Source: NORP23 sp050302475 (lineage in GTDB: Bacteria > Pseudomonadota > Alphaproteobacteria > Rhodobacterales > Rhodobacteraceae). Taken from it: a DNA stretch of 64,000 nt. The position numbers and the translations under genes are program-made. The notes under the pieces were generated by a model. The model was not told the origin of the DNA. It searched no databases and worked only from the letters and a program-made list of their open reading frames with translations. Positions 52,325 to 60,994 of the stretch are shown here, one piece after another; position 1 is the stretch's first letter; each line of letters begins with the position of its first letter. The stretch lies in the NCBI GenBank assembly GCA_050302475.1, contig JBNLBF010000016.1, positions 1-64,000 on the forward strand, read 5' to 3'.

Positions 52325-52561
52325 TTATGATCCAACCTGCAAAAAGCCGTACGCCACATCCGCCGCCAGCATTCCGGCCGCGCCGTAAACCGCCAACCAA
52401 AGCCGACGCTCCAGTCGTTCCAGCGTGCTTTCGATGGTTTGCAACCGCCGCTCCAGCCCCTGCCAGCGTTCGGCGATTACGCGTTCATTTGCTTCGATCC
52501 GCGCGCTCGCGGCGTCGAAGGGTTCATACAGATACCGTGAACCGCCACCCCGTTTGGTCAT
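52325..52561 (-). CDS. GTA gp3.5-like small membrane protein
   Basis: A 78-residue protein with an Arg/Glu-rich coiled-coil middle (about 25-53) and a C-terminal hydrophobic helix, WLAVYGAAGMLAADVAYGFL. It matches gene 3.5 of the R. capsulatus cluster in size and position. It overlaps portal by ATGA (52558-52561). Its function is unclear. Confidence 0.85.
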   Translation of the reverse strand: MTKRGGGSRYLYEPFDAASARIEANERVIAERWQGLERRLQTIESTLERLERRLWLAVYGAAGMLAADVAYGFLQVGS

Positions 52562-53730
52562 TCATCCTCCGGTAGTCTCGGCAGGCCCAGCATCTCGCGT
52601 TTTTCCGCCTGAGTCAGGAAGTCAGCATCCGATACCCGCCGCCACTGCGCCTCTCGTTCGGCTGCCAGCGCCGGGATACCATCCGCATCCGGCTTCAGCT
52701 CCGCACCATCATAAAGCGGCGCCAACCAGCCCGAGATCGCGGCCATCGTTTTCGCCACCAGCGGCAGCACCGTCAGGCGATAGAAGGCGCGGTTTGCCTC
52801 CTGATAATTCGCATAGGTGTTGTCACCGGGCAGCCCCAGCAGCATTGGCGGCACTCCAAACGCCAACGCAATTTCACGCGCTGCGCTTTCCTTGGTCTTC
52901 TGGAACTCCATATCCGACGGGCTGAACCCCATTGGCTTCCAATCCAGCCCCCCTTCCAGCAGCATCGGCCGCCCCGCATTCACCGCCCCTTGGTGGTGAG
53001 AGGCCAATTCCTCCACCAGCCGGTCATACTGATCCGACGCCAGCGACCCCATGCCATCAGCACCCTTGTAAACAATTGCGCCCGAGGGCCGCGCCGCATT
53101 ATCCAACAGTGCCTTCGACCATTTCGAGGCCGCGTTATGCACATCCAGTGCCGAACCCGCCGCCTGCATAGGTGACAGACCGTAATGGTCATCCTGCGGG
53201 TGAAACGTCTTCACATGCAGCACAGGCGCAAATTCCTGGCGCATATCGAACCGATGCTTGCGCCCGCCAACCTTGTATTCATAGGCCACAGGCCAACCAT
53301 CCGTGCCCGGCACCACCGACATCCGATCCGAGCGCAGCACATGCAACTCTTGCGGTTGTCCCGTGGCTTCCAGCCCGGCGGCCTCCAGATAGCCGTCTCC
53401 GGCAAGTAGCAGCTGGCCATAAAATGCCTCCAGCAACGCCGCAGCCCCCTGTCCGGCATTGGGTCGCGCCATTAGTGCCAGTAACGGATGTTCCGCATAC
53501 CGCCGCTCCGTATCCTGCAACAGGTAGGGAACCGCCGCCGCGGCTTCGGCAATCATTTTCACGCAGCGGAATCCGACCGGATTGCCGGTGAACCCGGTCC
53601 GCGTCAGGCTGACGCTGTCGCGCGCTGACCAGGCTGCCCGTCCCGCGCCGTGAAACGCAATGACACCCGCCGCCGCCGAGGCTTTCTTTTCCTCAACCTC
53701 ACGCGATGCCTTGAATAGTTGCAAAACCAT
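52558..53730 (-). CDS. GTA portal protein (gp3)
   Basis: A 390-residue HK97-family portal that forms the DNA channel in the capsid vertex. Landmarks are GFRCVKMIAEAAAAVPYLL, the wing segment HGLSPMQ-type HYGLSPMQAAGSAL and the clip region ALAFGVPPMLLGLPGDNTY. Complete and typical in length. Confidence 0.95.
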   Translation of the reverse strand: MVLQLFKASREVEEKKASAAAGVIAFHGAGRAAWSARDSVSLTRTGFTGNPVGFRCVKMIAEAAAAVPYLLQDTERRYAEHPLLALMARPNAGQGAAALLEAFYGQLLLAGDGYLEAAGLEATGQPQELHVLRSDRMSVVPGTDGWPVAYEYKVGGRKHRFDMRQEFAPVLHVKTFHPQDDHYGLSPMQAAGSALDVHNAASKWSKALLDNAARPSGAIVYKGADGMGSLASDQYDRLVEELASHHQGAVNAGRPMLLEGGLDWKPMGFSPSDMEFQKTKESAAREIALAFGVPPMLLGLPGDNTYANYQEANRAFYRLTVLPLVAKTMAAISGWLAPLYDGAELKPDADGIPALAAEREAQWRRVSDADFLTQAEKREMLGLPRLPEDE

Positions 53731-53772
53731 GAAGTCATGCTCCCTTGCTAAAATTTCTTTGAAAACAGGTTG

Positions 53773-55146
53773 TTAAAGCCCGCGAACCCGTGGCCGCTGA
53801 TAGGCCGCCGCCGGGACGATCATTAGGTCCGTTATCGCCCAAACCAACGCGTCCAGTCGGTCAGGCGAGCCTTTGCCCCGAAACCCCGACACGGTCATCG
53901 CACAAAGCTGATCCTCCAGCGCCGTAAACGTCCCGCAATGGGCGACACGTCCCTGCTCATATAGTGCGGCAACAGGCTCCGCCCGTGCGGCCTTCCCGCG
54001 CGACGCCCGCACCGCCCGATAGGGCACCAGGGGATCAATCTGGCGTACCAGTGTCTCTACCAGATCACCGCCCTGATTGACCTCTGCCACCAGTCGGTCG
54101 GCATTATATTCGCGCCATTTCGACACCGCCCGCTCCGCCCAAACCGTTGGCGATCCGCTGATCGAAGCGTCTTCCAAAACAAAAGCCCGCCACTCTTTTG
54201 GCGGGCCTTCCATCGTCACCCCGGCGACGAGTATTCCACATTCGTCAGCATTAGGCCCTCCCGTCACCGGAGGGTCCACCGCGACCACGATGCGATCCAG
54301 ATCAGGCACCTCTGCCCGCCCCTCATCCAGCATCGTCAAATTCCATAATGCGCCGTCGATATCCGTCAGCAGCTCCCCCTCCAGCTCCTGTCGACCCAAA
54401 CGTGATCCCGCGTATTTCTCCGTTACATATGCCAGAAAGCTTTCCGCCAGATTGGCCGCATTCGCTTCAGTCGAGGCTGAGGTACGTACCGTCCTCGGGT
54501 CCGCCAGCAGATCAATCAGCAATCGCGACGCGCGCGGCGTTGTTGTCACCACCTGCTGCGGATTGTCCCCCAAGCGTAAACCGAACTGAAGCATGTCCCA
54601 CGCGTCCTGCCCGTGTTTCCACTTGGCCAGCTCGTCGACCCAGGCGGCATCAAACTGCGGCCCGCGCAAACTTTCCGGATTATGCGCTGAATAAATCTCC
54701 GCCACCGCGCCGTTGGGCCAGACCAACCGCTTGCGCGTCGCCTGCCATTCCGGGCGACGGTCCGGCGGTGAACAGGCCAACAAGCCCGACTCGCCGAATA
54801 CCATCACTTCCCGCGCCTGCTCGATTGTTTCGCCAACCAGCGCCACGCGACGGCATGTGCCGGGATCAGACGGCAAGGATCCCTCGACTTGTGCGCGAAC
54901 CCACTCAGCCCCGGCGCGGGTTTTCCCCGCGCCGCGACCGCCGAGTATCACCCACGTTTTCCAGTCGCCTTCAGGTGCCAGCTGATGTCCGGGCAAGGCC
55001 CAGACCTCGAACAGCCATGGCAACGACATCAACGCGTTCGGGCTCAAACTATCCAGAAATGCCGCAACCCCTTCAGGTCCCAGCGATTTTAGCGAGTCTA
55101 TCAAAGACCTCTGATCTTGCCGCGTCCAGGTCGAGAGGGGACGCAT
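53773..55146 (-). CDS. GTA large terminase subunit (gp2)
   Basis: A 457-residue packaging motor. Walker A is GGRGAGKTRAGAEW (about 69-82). A Walker B-like region and the RNase H-type nuclease aspartates follow (IVVAVDPPVTG and the later EVNQGGD). The ATG at 55146 has AGGTGGA upstream, giving a 74-base overlap with gp1; a shorter TTG start near the gp1 stop cannot be excluded. Confidence 0.94.
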   Translation of the reverse strand: MRPLSTWTRQDQRSLIDSLKSLGPEGVAAFLDSLSPNALMSLPWLFEVWALPGHQLAPEGDWKTWVILGGRGAGKTRAGAEWVRAQVEGSLPSDPGTCRRVALVGETIEQAREVMVFGESGLLACSPPDRRPEWQATRKRLVWPNGAVAEIYSAHNPESLRGPQFDAAWVDELAKWKHGQDAWDMLQFGLRLGDNPQQVVTTTPRASRLLIDLLADPRTVRTSASTEANAANLAESFLAYVTEKYAGSRLGRQELEGELLTDIDGALWNLTMLDEGRAEVPDLDRIVVAVDPPVTGGPNADECGILVAGVTMEGPPKEWRAFVLEDASISGSPTVWAERAVSKWREYNADRLVAEVNQGGDLVETLVRQIDPLVPYRAVRASRGKAARAEPVAALYEQGRVAHCGTFTALEDQLCAMTVSGFRGKGSPDRLDALVWAITDLMIVPAAAYQRPRVRGL

Positions 55147-55387
55147 CTTGTCCACCTGCACCGAACTGGTCTGAGTGTTTGGCAATGAGTATCTCGACCT
55201 CTCGCAATTTGGCCACTGCACCTTTGAACGCTACCGCGCCCTGAACAACATCACTGTCGCTCGCTTTACCCTCCGCTGCCTTCAGAGTTACCTCCGTCAA
55301 CAGCGCAGCCGCAGCAACCACATCCTCCCGCAAGTTCTTCCACAAACGGAGGTTGTCCTCCTCTTCCGAGGAATTTTTGTTTTTCAT
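55073..55387 (-). CDS. GTA small terminase-like protein (gp1)
   Basis: A 104-residue helical protein (MKNKNSSEEEDNLRLWKNL, then AAALLTEVTLKAAEGKASD) matching gene 1 of the R. capsulatus cluster, which acts as small terminase. It is the first gene of the leftward transcript, 90 bases after the inferred transcription start. Upstream in-frame reading to 55507 crosses the promoter and is rejected. Confidence 0.85.
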   Translation of the reverse strand: MKNKNSSEEEDNLRLWKNLREDVVAAAALLTEVTLKAAEGKASDSDVVQGAVAFKGAVAKLREVEILIAKHSDQFGAGGQDASPLDLDAARSEVFDRLAKIAGT

Positions 55388-55483
55388 GTAAACAAGCCTT
55401 CGTTGCCCTCTACGAGCAGAAACAGAAAAGCGGCTCCGATCAGATGACCGTGCCGCTTGCCCACTTCTTCCAGCTTGCCTTGG

Positions 55484-55512
55484 GTTATACAGAAGACCGT
55501 TCGCCATGTCAA
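55484..55512 (-). promoter_or_regulatory. Consensus sigma-70 promoter of the GTA cluster
   Basis: Leftward -35 TTGACA (55512-55507) and -10 TATAAC (55489-55484) are separated by exactly 17 bases. Inferred transcription start is about 55477, leaving a leader of about 90 bases before gp1. Confidence 0.75.
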
Positions 55513-55543
55513 CGCTAAACTATTGTTTTTATTATATTTTTTC

Positions 55544-55559
55544 TTAACAATTGGTTAAC
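55544..55559 (-). promoter_or_regulatory. CtrA-type box upstream of the GTA promoter
   Basis: TTAA-CAATTGG-TTAAC, a full TTAA-N7-TTAAC site, 31 bases upstream of the -35 element within an AT-rich stretch. CtrA is known to be needed for GTA gene expression in Rhodobacterales; direct binding at this site is inference. Confidence 0.7.
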
Positions 55560-55635
55560 ACCTGGAGGAAAGGTCAATAAATCAACACGATAGACGCAGA
55601 TCGGAAATGCTCACTGCACCTACGGTCATAGCAAC

Positions 55636-55690
55636 CTTCCCCAGGGGAAGCCAAGCAATATCAGGCGATCAGTTGGGAATCAGTCGCCTG
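55636..55690 (-). other. Two inverted repeats between mltG and the GTA promoter
   Basis: CAGGCGA/TCGCCTG (55662-55690, overlapping the mltG stop) and CTTCCCC-A-GGGGAAG (55636-55650). Neither has a T-run. They may limit read-through from mltG into the GTA genes. The stretch 55560-55635 shows nothing else. Confidence 0.45.
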
Positions 55691-56699
55691 ATTCCTCAGC
55701 CGCAGCAGCCTCCGCCGCTCGCAGTTCCGCCTCGATCTGCCGCCAAGCCGCGACATTCCGGCGATGCTCGTCATAGTTCTCGGCAAAGGCATGACCACCG
55801 GAGCCGTCCAGCACGAAGTAATAATAGGGCGAAGTCTCCGGATTCGCCGTTGCATAAATCGCCTGCGCGCCGGGATTGGAAATCGGCGTCGGTGGCAATC
55901 CGGCGATCTGGTAAGTGTTATAGGCTGTCTCCCGCGCCAACTCGGATTCCCGCAAGCCCCGGCGCAGCCGCTCTGTCCCGTCGGTCAGGCCGTAGCGGAT
56001 CGTTGCATCCGCTTCCAGCCGCATATTAGCCCGGATACGGTTATAGAAAACTGATGCCACCAGCCCCCACTCGCCAGCCCCACCCGCCTCGGATTCCACG
56101 ATGGAGGCAAGGATCAGCAGCTCCTCTTTGGTATCAATCGGCAGGTCCGGGTCGCGGTTGGCCCAGGCGTCATCCAATATCCGTTGCTGTTCAGCATACA
56201 TCTCGTCAATGATCGACTGGCGCGTATCCCCGCGCAGGAAGCTGTAGGTATTCGGTGCCAGATATCCTTCCGGCGGGATGTTCTCCAGCTCTCCGGTCAG
56301 GTCCTCGCTGGCATTGAGGCGTGCAACAATTTCGCTCGTGTACCAACCTTCAGGAATAGTCACCCGGTAATCAATCGAGCGCCCTGAGGTGATAATCGTC
56401 AGAATTTCATCCATCGAAGACGCCGCCGGGATCAGATATTCGCCAAATTTCAGCGCGGAATCCCGCTCTGAAAACCGGGCGCCAAGACGGAAAATCTGTT
56501 CATTTTCAATGGCACCGATTTCCAACAATGCCGCCGTGGCATCGCGCAGATTGTCGCCCTGATTGATCAGAACGACTGAATCTTCGGCCAAAGGTCCCGG
56601 CGCGCGGAACTGTTTCTGGCCCCACGCAATAACCCCGGCAACAGCAATCAACGCGATGATCAGAAAGCTGAACGCGTTCGCCGCAAGCGACTTTCCCAT
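55680..56699 (-). CDS. mltG: Endolytic murein transglycosylase
   Basis: A 339-residue inner-membrane enzyme that cuts nascent glycan strands. One N-terminal membrane span (about 8-26), a LysM-like region, and the catalytic Glu in LASIVESEAGG, followed by YNRIRANMRLEADATI and YNTYQIAGLPPTPISNPG. The start shares one base with the fabF stop (TGATG). A short Ala/Glu-rich tail ends the protein. fabF-mltG is a common pair. Confidence 0.94.
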   Translation of the reverse strand: MGKSLAANAFSFLIIALIAVAGVIAWGQKQFRAPGPLAEDSVVLINQGDNLRDATAALLEIGAIENEQIFRLGARFSERDSALKFGEYLIPAASSMDEILTIITSGRSIDYRVTIPEGWYTSEIVARLNASEDLTGELENIPPEGYLAPNTYSFLRGDTRQSIIDEMYAEQQRILDDAWANRDPDLPIDTKEELLILASIVESEAGGAGEWGLVASVFYNRIRANMRLEADATIRYGLTDGTERLRRGLRESELARETAYNTYQIAGLPPTPISNPGAQAIYATANPETSPYYYFVLDGSGGHAFAENYDEHRRNVAAWRQIEAELRAAEAAAAEESGD

Positions 56700-57958
56700 C
56701 AGTCAACTTTCCCCATCACGAGGGAGGCGTTCGTGCCCCCGAACCCGAAGGAATTCGACAGCGCAACGTTGATTTCACGTTCAACCGCCTTGTTTGCCGC
56801 CAGATTCAGCTTCGGAGTGACCGCCGGATTGTCCAGATTGATCGTCGGCGGCGCAATCTGGTCCCGGATCGCGAGGATGGAGAATATCGCCTCCACCGCA
56901 CCAGCCGCGCCCAGCAGATGCCCAATGGACGATTTGGTGGATGACATAACGGCATTCGCCGCCGCATCCCCCAGAAGACGCTCTACCGCGCCCAGCTCAA
57001 TCGTATCCGCAATGGTCGAGGTCCCGTGCGCATTGATATAATCCACCGCATCCGGCGTCAGCCCGGCGCGTTTCAGCGCCGCCTCCATCGCCCGATAGGC
57101 CCCGTTGCCATCCTCTGGCGGGGCGGTGATATGATACGCATCCCCCGACAGGCCATAGCCCAGGATTTCCCCGTAAATTTTGGCGCCACGGGCTTTCGCG
57201 TGTTCATATTCTTCCAAAACGACCACACCGGCACCCTCGCCCATCACGAACCCATCCCGGTCCTGATCATATGGGCGCGAGGCATGTTCCGGATCATCCC
57301 GCCGCTTCGTCGACAGGGCTTTGTTGGCGTTGAACCCTGCGACCCCTATCTCGCAAATCGGCGACTCCGCACCGCCAGCAATCATGACATCCGCATCATC
57401 CATCATGATCAGACGCGCCGCATCCCCAATGGCGTGTGCACCGGTGGAACAAGCCGTTACCACCGCATGGTTCGGCCCTTTGAACCCGTAGCGGATCGAA
57501 ACCTGACCCGAGCACAGGTTGATCAGCGCTCCGGGAATAAAGAATGGCGAGACACGGCGCGGTCCCCGTTCTTTCAATATAATTGAGGTTTCCGCAATCG
57601 ACTTCAGGCCGCCAATGCCCGATCCGATCATAACCCCGGTGCGCAGCCGCGATTCCTCGTCTTCGGGTGTCCAATTAGCATCTTTGACCGCCTGGTCGGA
57701 TGCGGCCATCGCATACAGGATGAAATCATCCACCTTGCGCTGTTCTTTCGGCTCCATCCAGTCATCCGGGTTGAACGTGCCGTCTGATCCGTCCCCAAAC
57801 GGGATTTCACAGGCATAATTGGTCGCCAGATGATCGGCATCCCACCGCGAGATTGTTCCCGCCCCTGACTCTCCGGCCAGCAGGCGTTTCCATGTTTCCT
57901 CTACCCCGCAAGCCAGGGGGCTAACCATTCCCAGACCTGTGACTACAACGCGCCGCAT
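56699..57958 (-). CDS. fabF: 3-oxoacyl-ACP synthase II
   Basis: A 419-residue condensing enzyme elongating acyl-ACP. The catalytic triad is Cys170 in VVTACSTGAH, His in NAHGTSTIADT and His in KSSIGHLLGAAGA. The ATG at 57958 (MRRVVVTGLGMVSP) is the family start; upstream in-frame codons add 39 residues without family support. acpP, its usual neighbour, is about 44 kb away in this window. Confidence 0.96.
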   Translation of the reverse strand: MRRVVVTGLGMVSPLACGVEETWKRLLAGESGAGTISRWDADHLATNYACEIPFGDGSDGTFNPDDWMEPKEQRKVDDFILYAMAASDQAVKDANWTPEDEESRLRTGVMIGSGIGGLKSIAETSIILKERGPRRVSPFFIPGALINLCSGQVSIRYGFKGPNHAVVTACSTGAHAIGDAARLIMMDDADVMIAGGAESPICEIGVAGFNANKALSTKRRDDPEHASRPYDQDRDGFVMGEGAGVVVLEEYEHAKARGAKIYGEILGYGLSGDAYHITAPPEDGNGAYRAMEAALKRAGLTPDAVDYINAHGTSTIADTIELGAVERLLGDAAANAVMSSTKSSIGHLLGAAGAVEAIFSILAIRDQIAPPTINLDNPAVTPKLNLAANKAVEREINVALSNSFGFGGTNASLVMGKVD

Positions 57959-58165
57959 TCTGCACCTCTTTTCTGTTCCGGCATCTTTTACCGCAACCCC
58001 AAGGTGGGGGGCAAGGCGCATAGCGTCAATTCGCCGAATTGGCGGCACCCACGAAAAACTCGCGGATTCCGCCAACTATTAGCTGATCGCTATAATTCGT
58101 GTGCAGGACTCAGCTAGTAAAGATTTCCTGATCGTGAAAACAGAAAAAGAGTTAGGCCGGATAGC

Positions 58166-58375
58166 CTACCTCGCCCGTTGCTCTTCCTGTGACATGGCCA
58201 AGGCAATCATGCCAATCGCCAGAAGCGGAATAATCCAGGCACCCGAAGATCCCATCGGCTCTTCTTCGACGATGATGATTTCTTCCTCTTCTTCGGCTTC
58301 AAACACCAAAGTTCCGGCGCTTAACGGTGCCGTCAGGGCCATCAAAATCGCGAGTGCGGCAAAAAACGTTTTCAT
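58166..58375 (-). CDS. Small Glu-rich exported/membrane protein
   Basis: A 69-residue protein with a signal peptide (about 1-20, ending PLSAGT), a run of acidic residues (FEAEEEEEIIIVEEEP) and a C-terminal hydrophobic helix (AWIIPLLAIGMIALAMS). TAGGAGAG precedes the ATG, which supports real translation. No function is known. It stands alone between fabF and tRNA-Gly. Confidence 0.65.
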   Translation of the reverse strand: MKTFFAALAILMALTAPLSAGTLVFEAEEEEEIIIVEEEPMGSSGAWIIPLLAIGMIALAMSQEEQRAR

Positions 58376-58477
58376 ACTTCTCTCCTATTACTAAACGCAG
58401 AGAGCCTAGCGGAACCGTGCAACATGGTCACCGAAATATATGCTTTCGGTCACAGGAGGTTTCATATTGAAGGAAAT

Positions 58478-58551
58478 TGGAGCGGGCGACGGGAATCGAA
58501 CCCGTATCATCAGCTTGGAAGGCTGAGGTCTTACCATTACACAACGCCCGC
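58478..58551 (-). tRNA. tRNA-Gly (anticodon TCC)
   Basis: The reverse strand forms a full cloverleaf. The acceptor stem is GCGGGCG/CGCCCGC, the anticodon arm reads CTCAGC-CTTCCAA-GCTGA with anticodon TCC, and the T arm carries GGTTCGATTCC. The discriminator base is T and the CCA end is encoded. Confidence 0.95.
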
Positions 58552-58654
58552 TCAGGCTCGGGCTTCATATTTCAGACAGCAAACTTGGTCAAGCTAACGC
58601 CGAAACTTATTTCGGTCGCTTTTCGCCGATCAGACGACCATCTGCAATCGAAGC

Positions 58655-59680
58655 TCAGCAGCCTGCCAAAACTGTGGCCATTCCTCTGATCAGGTCCGGA
58701 TATAGCTGCGATCCCGGCGTCAGTGTCGCTCCAAGCGGATCGATCACGGCTGTTCCCGCCTCGGTTCCATCCAGAATCGCGGCGACCAGTCCCGGGTTGA
58801 ACTGAGGTTCTGTAAGGACACAATCCACCCCCTCTTCACGAAGTCGATCCCGAATTTCTGCGATGCGCGCAGGACCGGGTTCCGCCGCATCTGATACGGA
58901 AATTGCCCCTGCTGCAGGGAAGTCAAAGCTGACTTCGAAATATTGGTAGGCATCGTGGAAGACGATGAAATTCATGCCACGCGCAGGGGCGAGGATACCA
59001 TTAACCTCTGCGATCAGGGTATCGAGTTCAGCCTGCCCAGCCGCCGCATTTGCAAAATACGTGCCGGCATTGTCAGGGTCAGCGGCGGAGAGTTCAGCAG
59101 CGATCACGTTCATCCAGGCTTTGGCATTCTCTGGCGACAGCCAGACATGCGGGTCGTGATCCCCGTGATCATGGCCTTCATGGTCATCATGATCATCGTC
59201 GGCGTGCTCTTCGTGATCCTCGTCAGCATGGTCGTCATGCTCTTCGCCCTCATGCTCATCAGGATCCTCATCCATATGCTCGTCGTGATCCTCATGCTCG
59301 TCATGGACATGCGCCTCAAACAACGCCCCTTCGCGGATATCCAGCAGACGTGTCGCGTCAGAATGCAGGAATTCTGTCACCGCCGCGTCGCCCGCCAAGG
59401 TTTCCAGTGCATTTTCCAACCAGGGCGACAAATCCTCCCCGATCACAAATATAACGTCAGCATCTTGTAGGGCGGCGGCCTCGGACGGGCGGAGGTTGTA
59501 TTCATGTGGCGATGCGCCCGCAGGCACGATCAGGTCCGGAGTGCCAACACCGTCCATCACCCGCGTCACCAGCGAATGGAGCGGTGCGATATCAACCGCA
59601 ACCTGCGGAACGTCGGCAAATGCGGCGCTTGCACCCAATAGACTGGATGCAAAAAATGTGGTGTATATCGTTCTGGACAT
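58655..59680 (-). CDS. znuA: Zinc ABC transporter substrate-binding protein with long His-rich loop
   Basis: A 341-residue periplasmic zinc-binding protein. Signal peptide to about residue 22; zinc ligands include His59 in GASPHEYNL and the His at the end of the loop (DPHVWLSP). Between them, residues 124-178 form an acidic loop holding 16 His among Asp/Glu, longer than many ZnuA loops and likely to gather zinc. The C-terminal VIDPLGATLTPG is typical. The ATG at 59680 has GAGGGG upstream. It is divergent from zur-znuC-znuB. Confidence 0.94.
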   Translation of the reverse strand: MSRTIYTTFFASSLLGASAAFADVPQVAVDIAPLHSLVTRVMDGVGTPDLIVPAGASPHEYNLRPSEAAALQDADVIFVIGEDLSPWLENALETLAGDAAVTEFLHSDATRLLDIREGALFEAHVHDEHEDHDEHMDEDPDEHEGEEHDDHADEDHEEHADDDHDDHEGHDHGDHDPHVWLSPENAKAWMNVIAAELSAADPDNAGTYFANAAAGQAELDTLIAEVNGILAPARGMNFIVFHDAYQYFEVSFDFPAAGAISVSDAAEPGPARIAEIRDRLREEGVDCVLTEPQFNPGLVAAILDGTEAGTAVIDPLGATLTPGSQLYPDLIRGMATVLAGC

Positions 59681-59694
59681 ACGGCCCCTCATGT

Positions 59695-59717
59695 GATTGT
59701 ATAACATAACATTGTTC
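59695..59717. promoter_or_regulatory. Zur-like operator between znuA and zur
   Basis: The reverse strand reads GAACAATGTTATGTTATACAATC. Its left half AATGTTAT matches the Zur consensus (AATGTTATA-N-TATAACATT) fully, and its right half is degenerate. It is placed to control both divergent transcripts. Confidence 0.6.
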
Positions 59718-59738
59718 GAGTAACTGAAACGAAAATGA

Positions 59739-60257
59739 ATGACAAGCGACAATTCGATATCCTCGGTAAGTGACATCGCTCCGCTGGGTTTCTCCCGGCA
59801 CAATCACGTTGAGTGTATGTCGGATGCCATGATCGCCGCGGAAGCCCATTGCGAAAGCAGCGGCCTGCGATTTACGCCTGTTCGCCGCAAAGTGCTGGAG
59901 ATACTGCTACAGGAACATCGCGCACTCGGCGCCTATGCCATTCTTGATCGCCTGCGCGAAGACGGGTTCGGATCGCAACCCCCTATTGCGTACCGGGCGC
60001 TGGATTTTCTGGTTGAAAACGGGTTTGCCCATAAAATCGAACGTCTAAACGCCTTTATCGCCTGTGCAAAACCCGGCGAGAGCCATTCCCCCGCCTTTAT
60101 GATCTGCCGCTCATGCGACGCTGTCGCCGAAGCCCAATCCACCCCTGAACGTGGGGCGTTGGGGACTGCGGCAAAGGCAACCGGCTTTCACATAGAAAAG
60201 ACCGTCGTCGAAGCCGAAGGGCTTTGTCCTGCCTGTGCCGGGGATGCCACAGCATGA
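59739..60257 (+). CDS. zur: Zinc uptake regulator, Fur family
   Basis: A 172-residue Fur-family repressor. The DNA-binding helix region LRFTPVRRKVLEILLQEHRALG and PPIAYRALDFLVENGFAHKIE is Zur-like, and structural zinc cysteines are in CRSC and CPAC. Start at 59739 keeps the HNHVEC segment seen in related Zur proteins; an ATG at 59817 would give 146 residues. The stop overlaps znuC by ATGA. Confidence 0.9.
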   Translation: MTSDNSISSVSDIAPLGFSRHNHVECMSDAMIAAEAHCESSGLRFTPVRRKVLEILLQEHRALGAYAILDRLREDGFGSQPPIAYRALDFLVENGFAHKIERLNAFIACAKPGESHSPAFMICRSCDAVAEAQSTPERGALGTAAKATGFHIEKTVVEAEGLCPACAGDATA

Positions 60258-60994
60258 ACCTGATCACTGTCGAGTCTCTAAGCATCCGCTATGGCGGAAA
60301 TCTTGTTCTGCAGAATGTTGATTTTGCCGTTACTCCCGGAGAAATCGTAACAATTGTTGGGCCAAACGGGTCGGGAAAGACCAGCCTGCTCCGCGCAATA
60401 ATAGGGGCGACCAAACCAGCAAGCGGTCGTGTTAGACTGAAACCCGGACTGCGGCTGGGCTATGTGCCGCAAAGTTTACATATCGATCAGACTTTGCCGA
60501 TGACGGTGGAGAGGTTTCTGCGATTACCGGACCGAAGCTCCAAGGCTGACAGCCGGTTGGCGCTGGAACATGCAGGTGTGCCTGATTTACACCGACAGCA
60601 GATGTCTGACCTGTCAGGTGGTCAGTTTCAACGTGTTCTGCTGGCCCGCGCGCTGTTGAATAAACCCGACATTTTATTGCTGGACGAGGCGACGCAGGGA
60701 CTAGACCAACGGGGATCGGCGAATTTCTATCAGCAGATTGAAAAAGTGCGTTCTGAAACCGGATGCGCTGTCGTGATGATCAGCCACGAACTTCATGTTG
60801 TGATGAGCGCCTCTGACAGGGTGATCTGCCTGAATGGTCACGTTTGTTGCGAAGGGACTCCGGCGGTTGTCGCCTCGGCCCCTGAATACAGGGCGCTGTT
60901 TGGCACCGGCACTGGCGGGGCGCTGGCGCTTTATCGGCATGAACATGATCATGATCACGCTGAACCGCACACACATGTCGAAGGGGTGGAGTGA
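60254..60994 (+). CDS. znuC: Zinc ABC transporter ATPase
   Basis: A 246-residue ATPase of the zinc uptake system. Walker A GPNGSGKTSLL, signature LSGGQFQRVLLARAL, Walker B DILLLDEATQGLDQ, switch His in ISHELHVVM. The C-terminus is His-rich (RHEHDHDHAEPHTHVEG), as often seen in ZnuC. ATG at 60254 overlaps the zur stop. Confidence 0.94.
   Translation: MNLITVESLSIRYGGNLVLQNVDFAVTPGEIVTIVGPNGSGKTSLLRAIIGATKPASGRVRLKPGLRLGYVPQSLHIDQTLPMTVERFLRLPDRSSKADSRLALEHAGVPDLHRQQMSDLSGGQFQRVLLARALLNKPDILLLDEATQGLDQRGSANFYQQIEKVRSETGCAVVMISHELHVVMSASDRVICLNGHVCCEGTPAVVASAPEYRALFGTGTGGALALYRHEHDHDHAEPHTHVEGVE

Noticed and set aside
40532..55387. Prophage interpretation of the phage-like genes
   Set aside because: No integrase, repressor, replication or lysis genes and no attachment repeats were seen; gene order matches the GTA.
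55513..55560. AT-rich stretch upstream of the GTA as an attachment site
   Set aside because: No matching direct repeat was found at the other end near 40.5 kb; the stretch is explained by the CtrA box and promoter.
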